A DNA stretch of 64,000 nucleotides from Terebella lapidaria. Lineage: Eukaryota > Annelida > Polychaeta > Terebellida > Terebellidae. Shown here one piece after another: positions 38,001 through 50,800 of this stretch. The notes under the pieces were generated by a model. It was not told the DNA's origin and searched no databases. It saw only the letters and a program-made list of their open reading frames with translations. Numbering within the stretch: position 1 is the stretch's first letter; the number at the start of each line of letters is the position of its first letter. The position numbers were made by a program, and so were the translations under genes. The stretch spans positions 24,155,667-24,219,666 of the forward strand of contig OX424568.1 of NCBI GenBank assembly GCA_949152475.1. The letters are read 5' to 3'.

Positions 38001-40214
38001 ATTTCAGTAATTGATAGGGAATTGGACGGTGGTGTCAATCTTTCTAAGCTGAGCAGCAGAATGGGCTTCTCGAGCATAACCACTATCTCCAGACAGCTGC
38101 ACCCGAGCGACTATGTTGCAGGTAGTCTTCATGAGATCTTGACTACTGTCTTGAAGAAGGTTGTCAGCCGCGCTAGCTTGAGGACAGACTCAGTGAGACA
38201 ACTGATGAATGGAGTCGACAAAACAATGGGCAACGTTTTCAAAGTTGACAACAAGAATATGGATGTCCAACTACAACTGAAAGGCAACTCATTCCAGGCC
38301 AATGCTGGTGCATGCTATGTTGTAGTTGGAGCCTCTAAGGGGTTTGGTATTGAGCTTCTGCAGTGGCTTGCTGATTGTGGTGCTAAGCATATAATTGCGA
38401 TATCTAGAAGTGCACCACAGACAGAAGATGCTGGAAAACTCCAACAAGTTGAAAACCGTGGAACACACATCATATGGAAGAGGGCTGACGCAACTGACTA
38501 TACCAGCATACGGTCGATTCTGAAGAGCTCCAAAATCCCCATTGAGGGGATATTCCATGCTGCTGCAGTATACCAGGACATGTGGCTGGAGAGTCTGCAA
38601 GAGAGTGACTGGGTGAAGGTCCTCATGCCAAAAGCTTTTGGGGCCTATCTGATGCATCATGCCTCTGTGGAACTCTTCTTGCCACTGAAACATTTCGTTG
38701 TGTTCTCATCCATCACTGGTTTGGTTGGAAGTGCTGGGCAGGCGAATTACTGTGCAGCCAACAGCTTTCTGATGGGTCTTGGATCGATGCGAAAAAGCAT
38801 GGGACTTCCGGCTACTGTAGCAAGCATTGGAGTGATCAACACCATTGGGTTTGCAGCTCGAAATGACCTAGTTGAGACATGGGAGAACAAAGGACTTGGG
38901 AGTCTGTCGCCTGGCAAAGCTTTGGGTGTTATTGGAATGATGATGAATCTTGATATTTTGCACATGGGAATGACTGGTTTCTTCATACCAAAAGACTATT
39001 ATGTTCATCTGCGTCCTCAAGTGAATGAGCACCTTCGAAACTTGGAAGGTTCGTTTTCCCGATGGAAAATCCTGTTCAAGAAAGACTTGCTGCAAGACAA
39101 CAACGAAGGCGTATTGAAGACACTCAAAGACGAAACCACAGCTGATGCCAAGGAAGTAATTCGAAATGAATTGGTCTCCTTCCTCGCCAAGAAACTTGGG
39201 ATTGCTGACCCAGAGTCCATCACATCAGACAGTCCTCCAGTAGCCTATGGGCTTGATTCGCTGATGTCTCCGGACATGAGTTCCCATATCAGTGAGACAT
39301 TTCACGTGGCTGTTCTCCCAGTTGAACTGCTTAACGACAGAAACACCATTGGAAAACTCGTGGACTCAATCTACGACAAGATTATGGCATCGGCGGGAGC
39401 AGGTGTCACACATCAGGAAGATGTAGCTGGTAGTCCTAAGCTGGTGACGAGTAGTTCGCTGACTGAACCAAGTTCCATACTGATTTGTTTCCCACCGAAC
39501 GGTGGTGGAGCTTCAACGTTCCATGAATGGGCAGACTGGGCTGAGGACAACAATATTCTGATGTACGTCATGCAGTTCCCTGGATGGGAAGGATACAGTC
39601 ATACCAAACCTATGAAGAACTTAGCTGATATTGTTTCAGCGGCAACGAGAGAAGTGGCAAAGGTGGTCCAGGACAAGAAGTTCACAATATATGGCCACAG
39701 CTTTGGCGGACTGATTGCCTACGAAGTTACTCATCACCTCAATGACATCCATGGGATCCTGCCGACTGACCTGTTCCTGGGAGCCTGGTTCTCACCGGTG
39801 GATCCATATGATGACACAGAACCTCCACATGGGATTTTCGATCCTGACACTCCACTGGATAAAGCCATCCAGCTGGCGAGACAATTCAAGTTCCTGGAGG
39901 ATGACATCCTTCAGAACAGGAATGTCATGAAAGTGATGCTCCCTTGCATTGAAGCTTCACTCGCCATGTGCAATGCATACAGACACAATCACACCAGCAA
40001 ACTACCATGCAACATGACAGTGTACGGTGCCTCTCATGACCGCTTCACTCCACTAGAAGCTGCATGTCGATGGTCTCTTGTGGCCCATCCGTCTCACACG
40101 TACAGGTTCAAGAAGGTCACGGGCAAACACATGTTTGTCTTGGACAGGAATTGTTTCCAGACAATCCTGGCCGACATCACTGCCTGTCTTGGACATGAAG
40201 TTACCCAACTGTAA
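32089..40214 (+). CDS. type I polyketide synthase, KS-AT-DH-(psi-ER)-KR-ACP-TE, 7 coding exons
   Basis: Coding exons: 32089-32258, 32420-32517, 32698-32805, 33156-33306, 33431-34613, 34751-34844, 34930-40214; 2362 aa. KS: nucleophile C181 in VDTACSSS, H316 in HGTGT, H357 in NVGH. AT: S633 in GHSVGE, with NAFH further on, favouring malonyl-CoA. DH: H954 and D1125 are present, but the HxxxGxxxxP glycine is serine. A structural region of about 340 residues follows. The ER-like segment (about 1470-1690) lacks the glycine-rich NADPH motif (it reads VVGEDQQ), so it is probably inactive. KR: GASKGFG (about 1735), S1862, Y1875. ACP: S2045 in GLDSL. TE: S2192 in GHSFGG, H2335. No methyltransferase or loading module. 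It should act iteratively in the cytosol and release a partly reduced chain. The start at 32089 was chosen because of the acceptor just before it; an in-frame ATG at 32038 is the alternative. Confidence 0.95.
32980..33060 (+). repeat. short tandem duplication in PKS intron 3
   Basis: Two to three copies of a roughly 48-bp unit containing ATCAAAATCACG(C/A)TGTGTTGGTGGTA. It is intronic and does not touch an exon edge. Confidence 0.6.
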
Positions 40215-41816
40215 TCGTCTTCGGAGTCATGATGCCAAAGATGCTATACCCTTTGTTTATCAATTATTTATATCCAACTTCTTACATTTTCAACTCAACC
40301 CTCCCCATCCCTGATTCCTATATGAACATGAACATTCTTGCAATTATTTATTGGTATGTTAAACTGAAATCATTGACTGGGTTTGGGCTTGTTAAGGTCT
40401 TGGTATCCTCAGTACAAGTAGCTGCACTACCAAATACAAAGCTTTGGTGAAAATCGGCGTATCGTTTCAACGTTTGAACCAACTACCATTATTCGGGAAA
40501 TATTATCTGACATTGGGATGATATTGAGACATTGATATAACTTGTTGTGTATACCTGTTGAACAATAACATTGGTATATACTCGTAAGCGCAAAAACTAA
40601 TACTATGAATTTCGTCAAGCGGTTTTGTCAAAATAGTGTACCATAAATGTGTATGATAATTTTACTATCAAGAAGAATTATACACCTATATGCTCTACTA
40701 AATAATCCTGAAACATATTGATATCCTGGTAAATTCAATATATTCTATATTTATATATACATAGTGCTTATATAGTTAATGCAAATTAGATGGGAATACT
40801 ATATGGAAATGTGATGTCAATTACAAAAGAAAACTTGTCATAGGCCAAAAGTCGATAATGCAAAACATTTTGATATAAAAATACATTCTTTGTTTTTTTA
40901 AACATATTTGTCTACATATTTATGCATTCATGTTATTTATTTCCATGTATTTGTTCAACTATATCATCTGTGTGTATCATATCTTCACAATTCACAATCA
41001 TCTATATATTTAACATATATTTTGCATGTTATTGATATACAATTGTTTATTCAATAAATATTGAAAATGATATTATTTTTCATTATTCGTGGCGAGTTGT
41101 AAATAAATTCATGAAACAACAACAGTGAAATTCGAAATGGAATTATATATGACATTAAAATAGGTTGTGACAAAGGGTTGCATAATAAGTAATTTCTATT
41201 GGCAATTACACAAAAATATAAGACACAAAATATGCAAAATTATGATATAGTATTGAGTGTGTTAATTTTCAGATGAACAAGTCAACATGAACTCTTTTCT
41301 GACACATGACCGTAAACATATGATGTTACCAAATTACCACACAATTCAATGTATAGGGTTCGCATGAGGATCACAGAATATCCTGAATGCATCATTTCAT
41401 CTGTAGTGCATTTTTGGATGTGAATAAGGCAATATATATTTTCAAAATACACCGGCCTACAGAGGCAGTATCACCTAACATAATGCACCACACACCGATC
41501 CTCGACACAAAGTGAAAATATAATTTAGTATGATGTCTTCTCGTCTGCTCAAGTTCAATTTACAAAGAATTTATACACAGGTAGGACACTGCATGCTCTC
41601 AACTGTTTCATTCTAGAATAATTGCACGTCTCGGGACAACCTGTATTGTTCGAATAACCTTACGTTATTCAGGTTTATTATTCATAATACTCATCATGAA
41701 AAACCTGAACATATATTGACAAAATGTCAATATGTTTCAGCAGATTGATGATTGATTCTCAGCCATTTTACAGCGAGCAAAATCCCAGTAGGTCTAGAAT
41801 TATCCAACTTTTCCAG
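40215..41816. other. PKS 3' UTR and PKS-ABCG intergenic region
   Basis: AT-rich, with no open frame of note. AATAAA at 41053-41058 is the clearest candidate poly(A) signal. The ABCG coding start is preceded by an acceptor (CTTTTCCAG, ending at 41816), so the ABCG 5'-UTR exon and promoter should lie within this 1.6 kb, or its transcript may start further upstream. Confidence 0.5.
41053..41058 (+). terminator. candidate PKS poly(A) signal
   Basis: Canonical AATAAA about 840 bp after the PKS stop codon. No experimental or downstream-element support. Confidence 0.3.
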
Positions 41817-41818
41817 AT

Positions 41819-44800
41819 ATGGTGAAATCCGGACAGTTCACCGTCACAGTGGAAAGGTCGACTTCGGTTACCCATGGCAATGATGAATCCCCCGGAAACT
41901 ATGTCGTCAGCCAAGTCAGCTCCAATGGTAGCTGTCCAAGTAGAGATGAAACAGATGAGGCGACCACAGAGATGCGACAATCCAGCACACTTAGACTCAG
42001 CTGTCATGACCTCAGCTACAAAGTCAAAGTCAAAGAGAAGATGTGTGGTTCGCTTCTGGAAAAACAGATCCTACATGATATAACGTACGGTGACATGTTC
42101 AATGTGGTGTGTTCCCCAGAAGCCAAAGTTGAATATTTGTGGGGTGCATGAAAAGCTAACTCTTTTGAATTTTATCAAAATGTTTTAATAATTATTATTA
42201 ACCTTAAGGTCAAATATTCCAAACAGGAAAAGCTAAGGAGGTCTTTAAACCATTTCTGAGGTGATCGAGGTCGTAATCTAAACGAGATGAAGTTCTTCTT
42301 TAGCCCAAGCTGTTCCAAACCGTAACTGTTTCCTTGCGTTTTTTTCCATGGATGTTCTGATAGTGGTGTGTTTGGTCCTGGCATGAACGCTATTATGGGT
42401 CCTACGGGCAGCGGCAAAACTTCGTGAGCAAACTTTTAAAATTAGATTTGCAAATGTATTCATATTGGTATATGGCATAGATTAATTCATGAATCAACAG
42501 TTTGTGGCAAACGTTACTGCCACCAGGCTGCTGGACATTCTGGCGGATAGGAAGGACCCAAGCGGAGTGCAAGGCTCTCTCCTAGTCGAGGGGAGGAGAC
42601 AACCAAAGAACTTCAAGTGTATGACTGGTTATGTCGTTCAGGTATATAAACTTTTTTTTTAAAAATGGTGTTTCACAAATTGACTTTTGTTCCAATCTTC
42701 ACAGAATCGTAATCTTATGGGGTCTGACACCTGTTTTTTTTACTCGGCATGTGGGATTCTGGTTATGAATTCTTTGCTTCTTCAGGATGATGTTGTGATG
42801 GGAACACTGACTGTTCGAGAAAACATCGAGTTCTCAGCCAACCTGCGTTTGCCGACCTCTGTCAGCTCACAGGACAAGACACAGCGAGTGGAAGAGGTCC
42901 TGAGAGAGCTGGGGCTGACTCGCTGTGCTGACACCAAGGTAAGACCATGGACAGTTTTCCCTCTTAGGACTTCTGTAAGCTTACGGGACAAGACACAGCG
43001 AGTGGAACAGGTCCTCAGCGAGCTGACACTGACTTGTTGTGCAGACACCATGGTGAACGAGACCATTGAATGTTATCTGACCAACTCTTGGTTCAAACAG
43101 GATATTGTGTATGGGGAAGGTCCAGAGTGGAATCTTTGTCGATGTTTGTATATTTTTCTATTAACCCAATTAGCTCTCTTTTGTCACATTGGATTTGTCA
43201 AACAATCCATACAACATCTTGGATCATCATTTCTCGCTCACAAGTTGAGATATGAGTACTTGAAATTCTACCTTAGGTGGGTAACGAGTTCATCCGAGGT
43301 GTTTCTGGAGGTGAGAGAAAGCGGACCATTATCGGGATGGAGATGATTATTGGGTCTCCTGTGTTGTTCCTGGACGAACCAACAACGGGACTAGATGCCA
43401 GTACGGCCAACTCAATCATGAGGCTTCTACAGTCGTGAGTATGACCATATGACTGGACATAACCAAGAGTACTATCGTGTTCAAAAAGTCTGTCCACTGT
43501 CCAATGCTAGTTGAAGCCATTCCGCAAGTGCGTAACAATAACAAGCTAATTCAAGTGCAACAACCACGAGGAACTTGTTGGAAATGCACGTCGAGGTATG
43601 GCTTCTCTCTCTGCAGACTTTCACGAGGGGGGAAGACGATTATCTTCTCTATCCATCAACCTCGCTACAGCATCTACAAGCTCTTTGACAACTTGTTGCT
43701 GTTGTCCTTAGGCAGAACGGTCTATCAGGGGCCCGCCGACAGAGCACTGGAACATTTTCAGGCGAACGGTATGCCGCTGGAACATTAATCTGTAAAAAAC
43801 GACACTTTCACCTGTGATTGTCGTCGATGGTCATTCCGAGATTAACGTGACACGAAACAAACAGAAGCATTACAAATGGGTGGGAATGAAGCGAAACTGA
43901 AAAAAAATTGGTTTCACGTTCGTTCTCAGGATATGTTTGTGAAGAACACAACAACCCTGCAGATTTTTTGCTTGATGTCATCAACAGAGACACCGAGGGA
44001 CGAGATGATGTCAAAATAACCAGCGGTACGTCGATAATTAATCTACCAGCATTTCTCTGTTTATTTTTCTAATTTCCTTCTGTGAAATGCTGAAGGAAGG
44101 TTTTGGCCTATTGAGCTCGCCATTTCGAACTAATTTAGTAGAAGTTGAGAGTGATGCACGTGAAGGTATGGGAGACATCTATACAGATCCAGATTCCACA
44201 CCAGATGTACGGACTGCAGAATTGGCTGAGGCATTCAGGGACTCCGTTTGGCATCAGAGGTACACTGTAACAGGGTCTCAGTTTCGATCTCATGAAGTAT
44301 GTATAATTGAGATGTCGTATTCATGTTTTTGCATATATCATAGGGTCCAAAACGAGGCAGACGGTTTGATGAAATATCTCACAGTTATTGATCAGGATCA
44401 CGTAATACCACGTGGTCAATATGCCACCTCATTCTCCACCCAGGTATTGATCATCCATATCCATTATGCATGAACAATTTGATTTACCTGCTCTTAGACT
44501 GCCGTCTGTACCGACAGAACAACCTGATTTCAAAAATGTAAATGTTGGTTTGACCACATGCAGCTGAAGGTTGTTGGGAAGCGAGCGATTAAAAATCTTG
44601 TGCGGAATCCACAGACATCCTTCGTTCAGGTAAAATACGTCTTAAGGTAGTCCGCTCCAAACATTGAGGGAAGGGGGGTCAAAGGGTTTTTTAAATAAAT
44701 ACCTGTATCAACATAATCTAGAGCTTCAAAATGATATATTTTATAGCGTAACTGTTCAGCATCCTAAAACTGAAAAGAAAATAGGGGGTCACGGTATCCG

Positions 44801-47800
44801 TTCGCATGGAAAACACGATGCAAGATGTGAATATGGACAAAAAAATGTGCAGAAATGCCAAAATTTATGTCATTTTAGGTAAATATGTGTGATTTTGATC
44901 GAATATGTAGAAGAAACGAGCATGGTGACCCCCTATTTTATTTTCAGTATCAAGATGCTGATCATTTACTCTATAAAATAATGTCATTTTGAAGAGATAA
45001 TATTCAAGAAATGACCTTTAAATTTGACTCTCCGTTACCTCCATGTTTGTAGCCGACTACGTTAAGTGGTACACACATGATAAATTTACACAAAATGCTG
45101 CCCGTTGACGTAAAACTAGTTATTGTGGTGCAGACACTCAATCTCAATATGTTTCATCAGGAGTGATACCTTATTCTGAAAGAGATAATGTTGTGTAACG
45201 GTTTTGGGGCGTACCCAAAGGTTTCCCCTAGGTAATTCTGTTAGTGTTTTGTGATATTATGGTTAAATAACCGTTTATTAAAATGTATATGTGTTTAAAG
45301 GTTCATACGGTTCCGTATTGTTAATGTTTTAAAGGTTTTCCGTCTCGGAACTTAGTAATTTATGATGTCGGTAAAGCCGGAGACGGAGCCGGAACCGGAG
45401 ACGGAACCGGACACGAAGCCGGAACAATGGAGTACAAAAACGTAATGACGTTATTTCCGGAAGGTCATGTGATCAGCCTCGTTTTCGGTTTAAAAGGTGA
45501 CGTGTCAGCCACTGATTGGTTCTAGAGTGTTTTTAGAAATCCGGAAAATATCAGTGTTTTGGCGGACTATGACGTCACAATAGGTTGGTCACGTGACGTG
45601 GGTCTCAGGTCTATAAAAGCCCCCGCTTCACAGCGGACGGCGGAGTTGGTGTCCTGACGTCGACCTGTTCAGACCCCTTCTCCCTTAGCAGAGTACTCCC
45701 TTGTTCCGGATAGAGTCATCCAGATGATAGCAGTTAAGTCTTCCGACTGTGAACTTGGACAATAAACATGAAAACTTCAACCGAGTTGTTTTTCCGTGTT
45801 CGTTAGGGAACTGGAAGTTATAATAAAGTTAGTTTCCCGAAAAAGACAGTTATACGGAGTAAAGGGAGAAAAGACCACAGTCGGTTAAGACCAAGTTGTA
45901 ACGACGTCTTAGGGTGATCTAAGAACCCAGATCACCGAGGAAGGAGTCGGAGACGGAGACGGAGGTGGAATTCGACGGAGCAACTACGGAGGCGGTATCG
46001 GACGGAGCAGTTGCAGAGACGGGAACGACGAAGCAGTTGCAGAGGCGGTACCGGACGACGGAGTTGCATAGGCAGTACCTGACGGAGCGGTTGCGGTAAC
46101 CGGAAGTGGGAACACTTCCGAGATACTCCATTTCAGGTGCAGTCGCAGGTTGCGGTGAGGCGGAGCCAACCGGAGCAGATTGCAGTGCGGCGGAACCTGG
46201 CAGAGCGGTTGCAGTATTCGGAAGCGGCAACGTTCCCGGATTCTTTATTCCAGGCGCAGTCGCAGTTTGCAGTAAGACGGAAAACGACGGAGCTGTTGCA
46301 GTAAAGCGGTATCCCGACGGAGCAGTTGCAGTACCCGGAGACGGAAACGCCTTCGGATCCTTACTTTACAGGTGCAGTTGCAGATTAGCAGTCGGACTAC
46401 GGTTAAGAGGTCCATTCCAGACCACGCTACCAACCTTAGAGACTTCTAACCGGAGTTTAACCGTACAGCAGTAGCAGTTTCCCGGAGTTTTACCGTTTCA
46501 GCTCCGGTTAAACAACAACTCACCCACCTCCCTAGAAAACCGGTTCATCAAGACGTCACAGAAGGGTGCAAACCCGTTACAACTTTTTGGTGGCAGCGGT
46601 GGGATCATCTGCAGTATGACTACTAGACGGGGCAAATTGGCGGAACAGCAGCTGAAGACAGCCCTGTCGGACACGGAGCAGCCTGTAGGAGCAGTAGGAG
46701 CTGAGCCGTTGCAGATGCCGGTTGCGGAAAAGGAAGCAGTTCGTCCTGCCGAGCGAAAGCTGTTGCAGCCGGAAATGCAGAAAGCAGTTGCAGAAGAGCC
46801 CCTTCGGGTTCCGCAAGGAGTACAGCCTGCAGAGCAGTTAGCAGAGGCGGAAATTAACTTTCCGGACCAGGCTGGCGATCGGGAACCGGATGCGGACCCG
46901 GAAGGCGGAGAGAATTTAGTCGACAACCTGACCAGATTATTGGCGACCCAAATGGAGGTGTTTCAGCAGCACCTGGCAGTAACCGGAAAGCAGCAGCAGG
47001 CAGAAGCAGTACAACAACCAGCACCAAGGGCAGGAGTAGCCAGATTAATGACATACGACGGAACTGATCCGTGGCCGGAGTATGAGGCTCACCTCCTTGA
47101 ATACGCTCGGTACTACCGTTGGACAGCAGAGGAAAAGGCGCTGAACTTATGTGTCAGTTTGAGGGGTAACGCCCGCAGCATACTACTGGATCTGTCCGCG
47201 GAGCAGAGACGCAGCTTTGATACGGTTGTGGCGGCATTAAAACAGCAGTTTTGTCCGGGGGAGAAAACATTTGTTTTCCAGGCGGAATTGCAGACACGGA
47301 AATTGCAGCCGGAGGAGGAGCTGTCCGAGCTGGCCAGAGACATACGGAGCAAGACGCGGCTAGCTTACCCAAAAGCAGATCCGGCAACAACAGAAGTGCT
47401 CATGAAGATTCATTTCTGCAACAGCCTGACTAACCGAGATATGCGGTTGTCGGTATTGAAAAGCCACCCGGAGACGCTGTCGCAGGCCCTGGCTTTCGCT
47501 ACCGAGTACGAGAGCATCATGAAAACGGACAACAGCAGACCAGCGGAGCGACACCGGACGAGGCAGCTGAACACGGAGCCGGAGTGGAGCCAGCAGGTGA
47601 ATGAATTGCGGAAGCAAGCCGAGCAGACGCAGCAGCAGTTGGCGGATCTGATGACTCAGGTCAAGGAAGCGGTTAGCCGGCAGCAGCAGCAGCGCAGTTC
47701 CCGAGCGGATTTAGAATGCTTCAACTGTGGCCGGAAGGGGCATTTTGCCCGAGACTGTAGGCAGCCGAAGCAGCAGCAGCAGCGGCGTCAACCACAACAG

Positions 47801-50800
47801 CAGCAGTCGCCGCGACAACAGCAGCAGCAGCAGCCGCAGCAGCAGCAGCAGCAACAACTGCAGCAGCCACGACAGCAGCAGCAGCAGCCGGAAAACTAGA
47901 GCGGGTCGCGGAAAAGGGGAAATCCGGGACCCGGAAGAGAGGACACCCCCATAACCGGCAGGTGGTTCACGGACCCGGTCCCAGGGGCGAGGTGGGCATG
48001 TGTGTGACAGCCAGAGTATGCGGAGAGCCAGTAACGCTGATAATCGACACCGGCAGCACTGTCACAATGCTCAACCTACAAACCTGGGAACGGATCCGGA
48101 AACCCGGAATGAAGTTGAAGCGGTCGCCGATACGTCTTTCAATGGTTGACGGAAGTAACATACGGACACATGGCCGGAAAGAACTCCCACTCAACATCGC
48201 AGGAGTAGCTGAGACCGTGACGTTCGAGATTGCAGACTGTGAAGACGAAGGAATACTGGGAATGGATTTCATCCGTTCCCGAGTATCCGGCATAAACTTC
48301 GACCGAATGACCATGCAGATGGGCAGCCAGGAGGTGTTCCTCACCATGTTCGAGCAGACCAGGGAGCCGTTTCCGATCAACGCTGTAGCAGATTACCAAA
48401 TTCCGCCGGAAACGGAACAGCTGATTATAGGACAAGCAGAGAGTGTCCGTGAAGCAGAAGGAGTACTAGAAATGCCGCAGGAGCCTACTGAGAAAAGACC
48501 TTGGCTGATCGGGAGAACTTTATCCCGGATAAAGCAAGGAACAGTCCCGGTTCGAGTGATCAACGTGATGGCAGAGCCGGTAATCATCAAGAAAGGAGCG
48601 CAGTTGGCGACGATGACCACCCTAGCAGCCGGTTGCAGTGTTGTGCCGTTGGCGGAGCGGAGCCGGAAGGTGCAGATTTCCACGGAGTCGGAGTCCGGGC
48701 GGAATTGGAGCGGGTACGAGAAGCTGCGGCAGTTAGCAGAGCAGACCCAGGATGCAGTGCCGAGTCATTTCCGCGAGAGAGTAACCGACCTCCTATTTCG
48801 GAATAAGCTGACCTTCAGTAATGATGCCGGAGAACTGGGGCAGACCAACGAGGTACAACATCAGATAAACACGGGCAGTCACCGGCCGATTAAGCAGCCA
48901 ACCAGACGAATTCCGCCAGACAAGAGAGAGCTGGTGAGCAGTCTGATTCAGGAGATGAAAGACAAGAACGTCATTGAAGAAAGTAGCAGTCCGTGGGCTT
49001 CACCGATTGTCCTCGTGAAGAAAAAGGATGGGACCACCCGGTTCTGCGTCGATTACCGGCGGTTAAATGCAGTCACGGAGAAAGATGCTTATCCGTTGCC
49101 GAGAATAGACGACACCATAGCAGCCTGTGCAGACGCCAAATGGTTCTCCACTCTCGACCTGACCAGTGGCTACTGGCAGGTCGGGATGGATGAAGACGCC
49201 CGGAAAAAGTCGGCCTTCTGTGTTCCTGGCGGCCTTTACCAGTTCAAAGTGATGAGTTTCGGCTTGTGCAATGCTCCGGGTACGTTCGAGCGGTTGATGG
49301 AGAAGGTGTTAGGCGGTTTGTCCTGGAAGACCTGCCTCATATATCTGGACGACATCATAGTCTACAGCAAGACCCTGGAGGATCACATCCGTGATCTTCA
49401 GGAGGTGTTCAGCAAGCTGAGAGAAGCAGACCTAAAAGTCAAACCATCAAAATGCAAGTTCTTCCAGCCGGAGGTGTCTTTCCTAGGTCACATAGTAGGC
49501 AGAGACGGTATCCGCACCGACCCGGCAAAAACGGAGGCAGTACGGAAGTGGCGGACACCCACCAACCTGACGGAGCTGCGCAGTTTTCTGGGACTTTGCT
49601 CCTATTACCGGAAGTTCGTGCCGAAGTTCTCCGAGATTGCAGCGCCGCTGAATCACTTGACGGAAAAAGGGGTGCCGTTCCGGTGGCAGACGGAGCAAGA
49701 GCAGGCATTTGCAGAGCTGAAGAACCGCCTAGTATCGGCACCGATACTCGGGTACCCAAGGGAGCAAGGCCGATATATCCTGGACACGGACGCTAGTGAC
49801 ACCGGGCTGGGAGCAGTACTGTCACAGAAGCAGGGCAATCAGGAGCGGGTGATAACCTACTTGAGCCGCAGCCTAACCAAAGAAGAACGGAGATACTGTG
49901 TCACCCGGAAGGAGCTCCTGGCGGTTGTGTTTGCGGTACAGAAGAATAAGCAGTACTTGCTGGGACGACACTTCCTTCTTCGCACGGATCATGGCAGTCT
50001 TACCTGGCTTATGAATTTCAAGGAGCCCCAGGGGCAGGTAGCCCGGTGGATTGAGCTCCTGAGTGAGTTTCATTTCGACATCGAACATCGTCCGGGGCGA
50101 ATCCATAATAATGCGGATGCCTTGTCCAGATCCCCATGCAGCCAATGCGGAAAAATCGACTGGAAACAAGCCAAGATAGACGCCTGGAACTACGGAGAAA
50201 GAATCCGGCAGACACGAAGTGAAGAAACTCCTCAGCCCAAGCCAAGGAAGGGGGGACGCCGGAAGCGGTCAAGGGGATCGGGCGGAGAAGCGGAACTGAC
50301 GGAGGAAGCAGTCCCAAGGAAGGCGGTTGCAGTAGTGGAGAAAGCAGCGTCCCGGAAGCCGGTTGCGGTTGCGGTGACGGAGAAAGCAGCGTCCCGGAAG
50401 CCGGTTGCGGTTGCGGTGACGGAGAAAGCAGCGTCCCGGAAGCCGGTTGCAGTGACGGAGAAAGCAGCGTCCCGGAAGCCGGTTGCGGTTGCGGTGACGG
50501 AGAAAGCAGCGTCCCGGAAGCCGGTTGCGGTTGCGGTGACGGAGGAGGCAGTTCCAGGAAAAGCGGATGAGGTTGCAGAGCAGATTAGGCTGGCGGAGAA
50601 TGCGGACCAGGATACTGTGCTGGGGCAGAAATATCGACCAGATGATTTGCGGAGAATGCAGCAAGCAGAACCTTGGTACCCACTGGTGACGTCGCTGATC
50701 GACGGGAGCGGTACAGCTGGCAGTGCAGACTTTTCCAGCATGAGCAGTGAGGAGAAAGTGCTGTACGGGATGCGGAAGACCTTGCTGAAAGTCGACGGAG

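Larger units (their letters stand above)
45194..46581 (+). repeat. 5' LTR (1388 bp)
   Basis: Starts TGTAACG and ends CGTTACA, a 7-bp terminal inverted repeat. The upstream half carries the promoter (CRE TGACGTCA at 45570, E-box CACGTG at 45590, TATAAAA at 45612) and AATAAA at 45761. The roughly 800 bp after the poly(A) signal are unusually long and consist largely of degenerate units of GACGGAGCAGTTGCAG type (about 45930-46400). These give spurious open frames on both strands. Confidence 0.95.

Noticed and set aside
42687..43346. 219-aa continuous frame as a single ABCG exon
   Set aside because: It runs through introns. The ABCG signature exon at 43277 is in a frame reached by splicing, so only 42786-42938 (perhaps to 43052) is exon.
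46106..46474. 122-aa frame in the LTR (also at 57229-57597), with opposite-strand frames
   Set aside because: It lies in degenerate GGAGCAGTTGCAG repeats, is open on both strands and has no domain. The two copies match only because the LTRs match.
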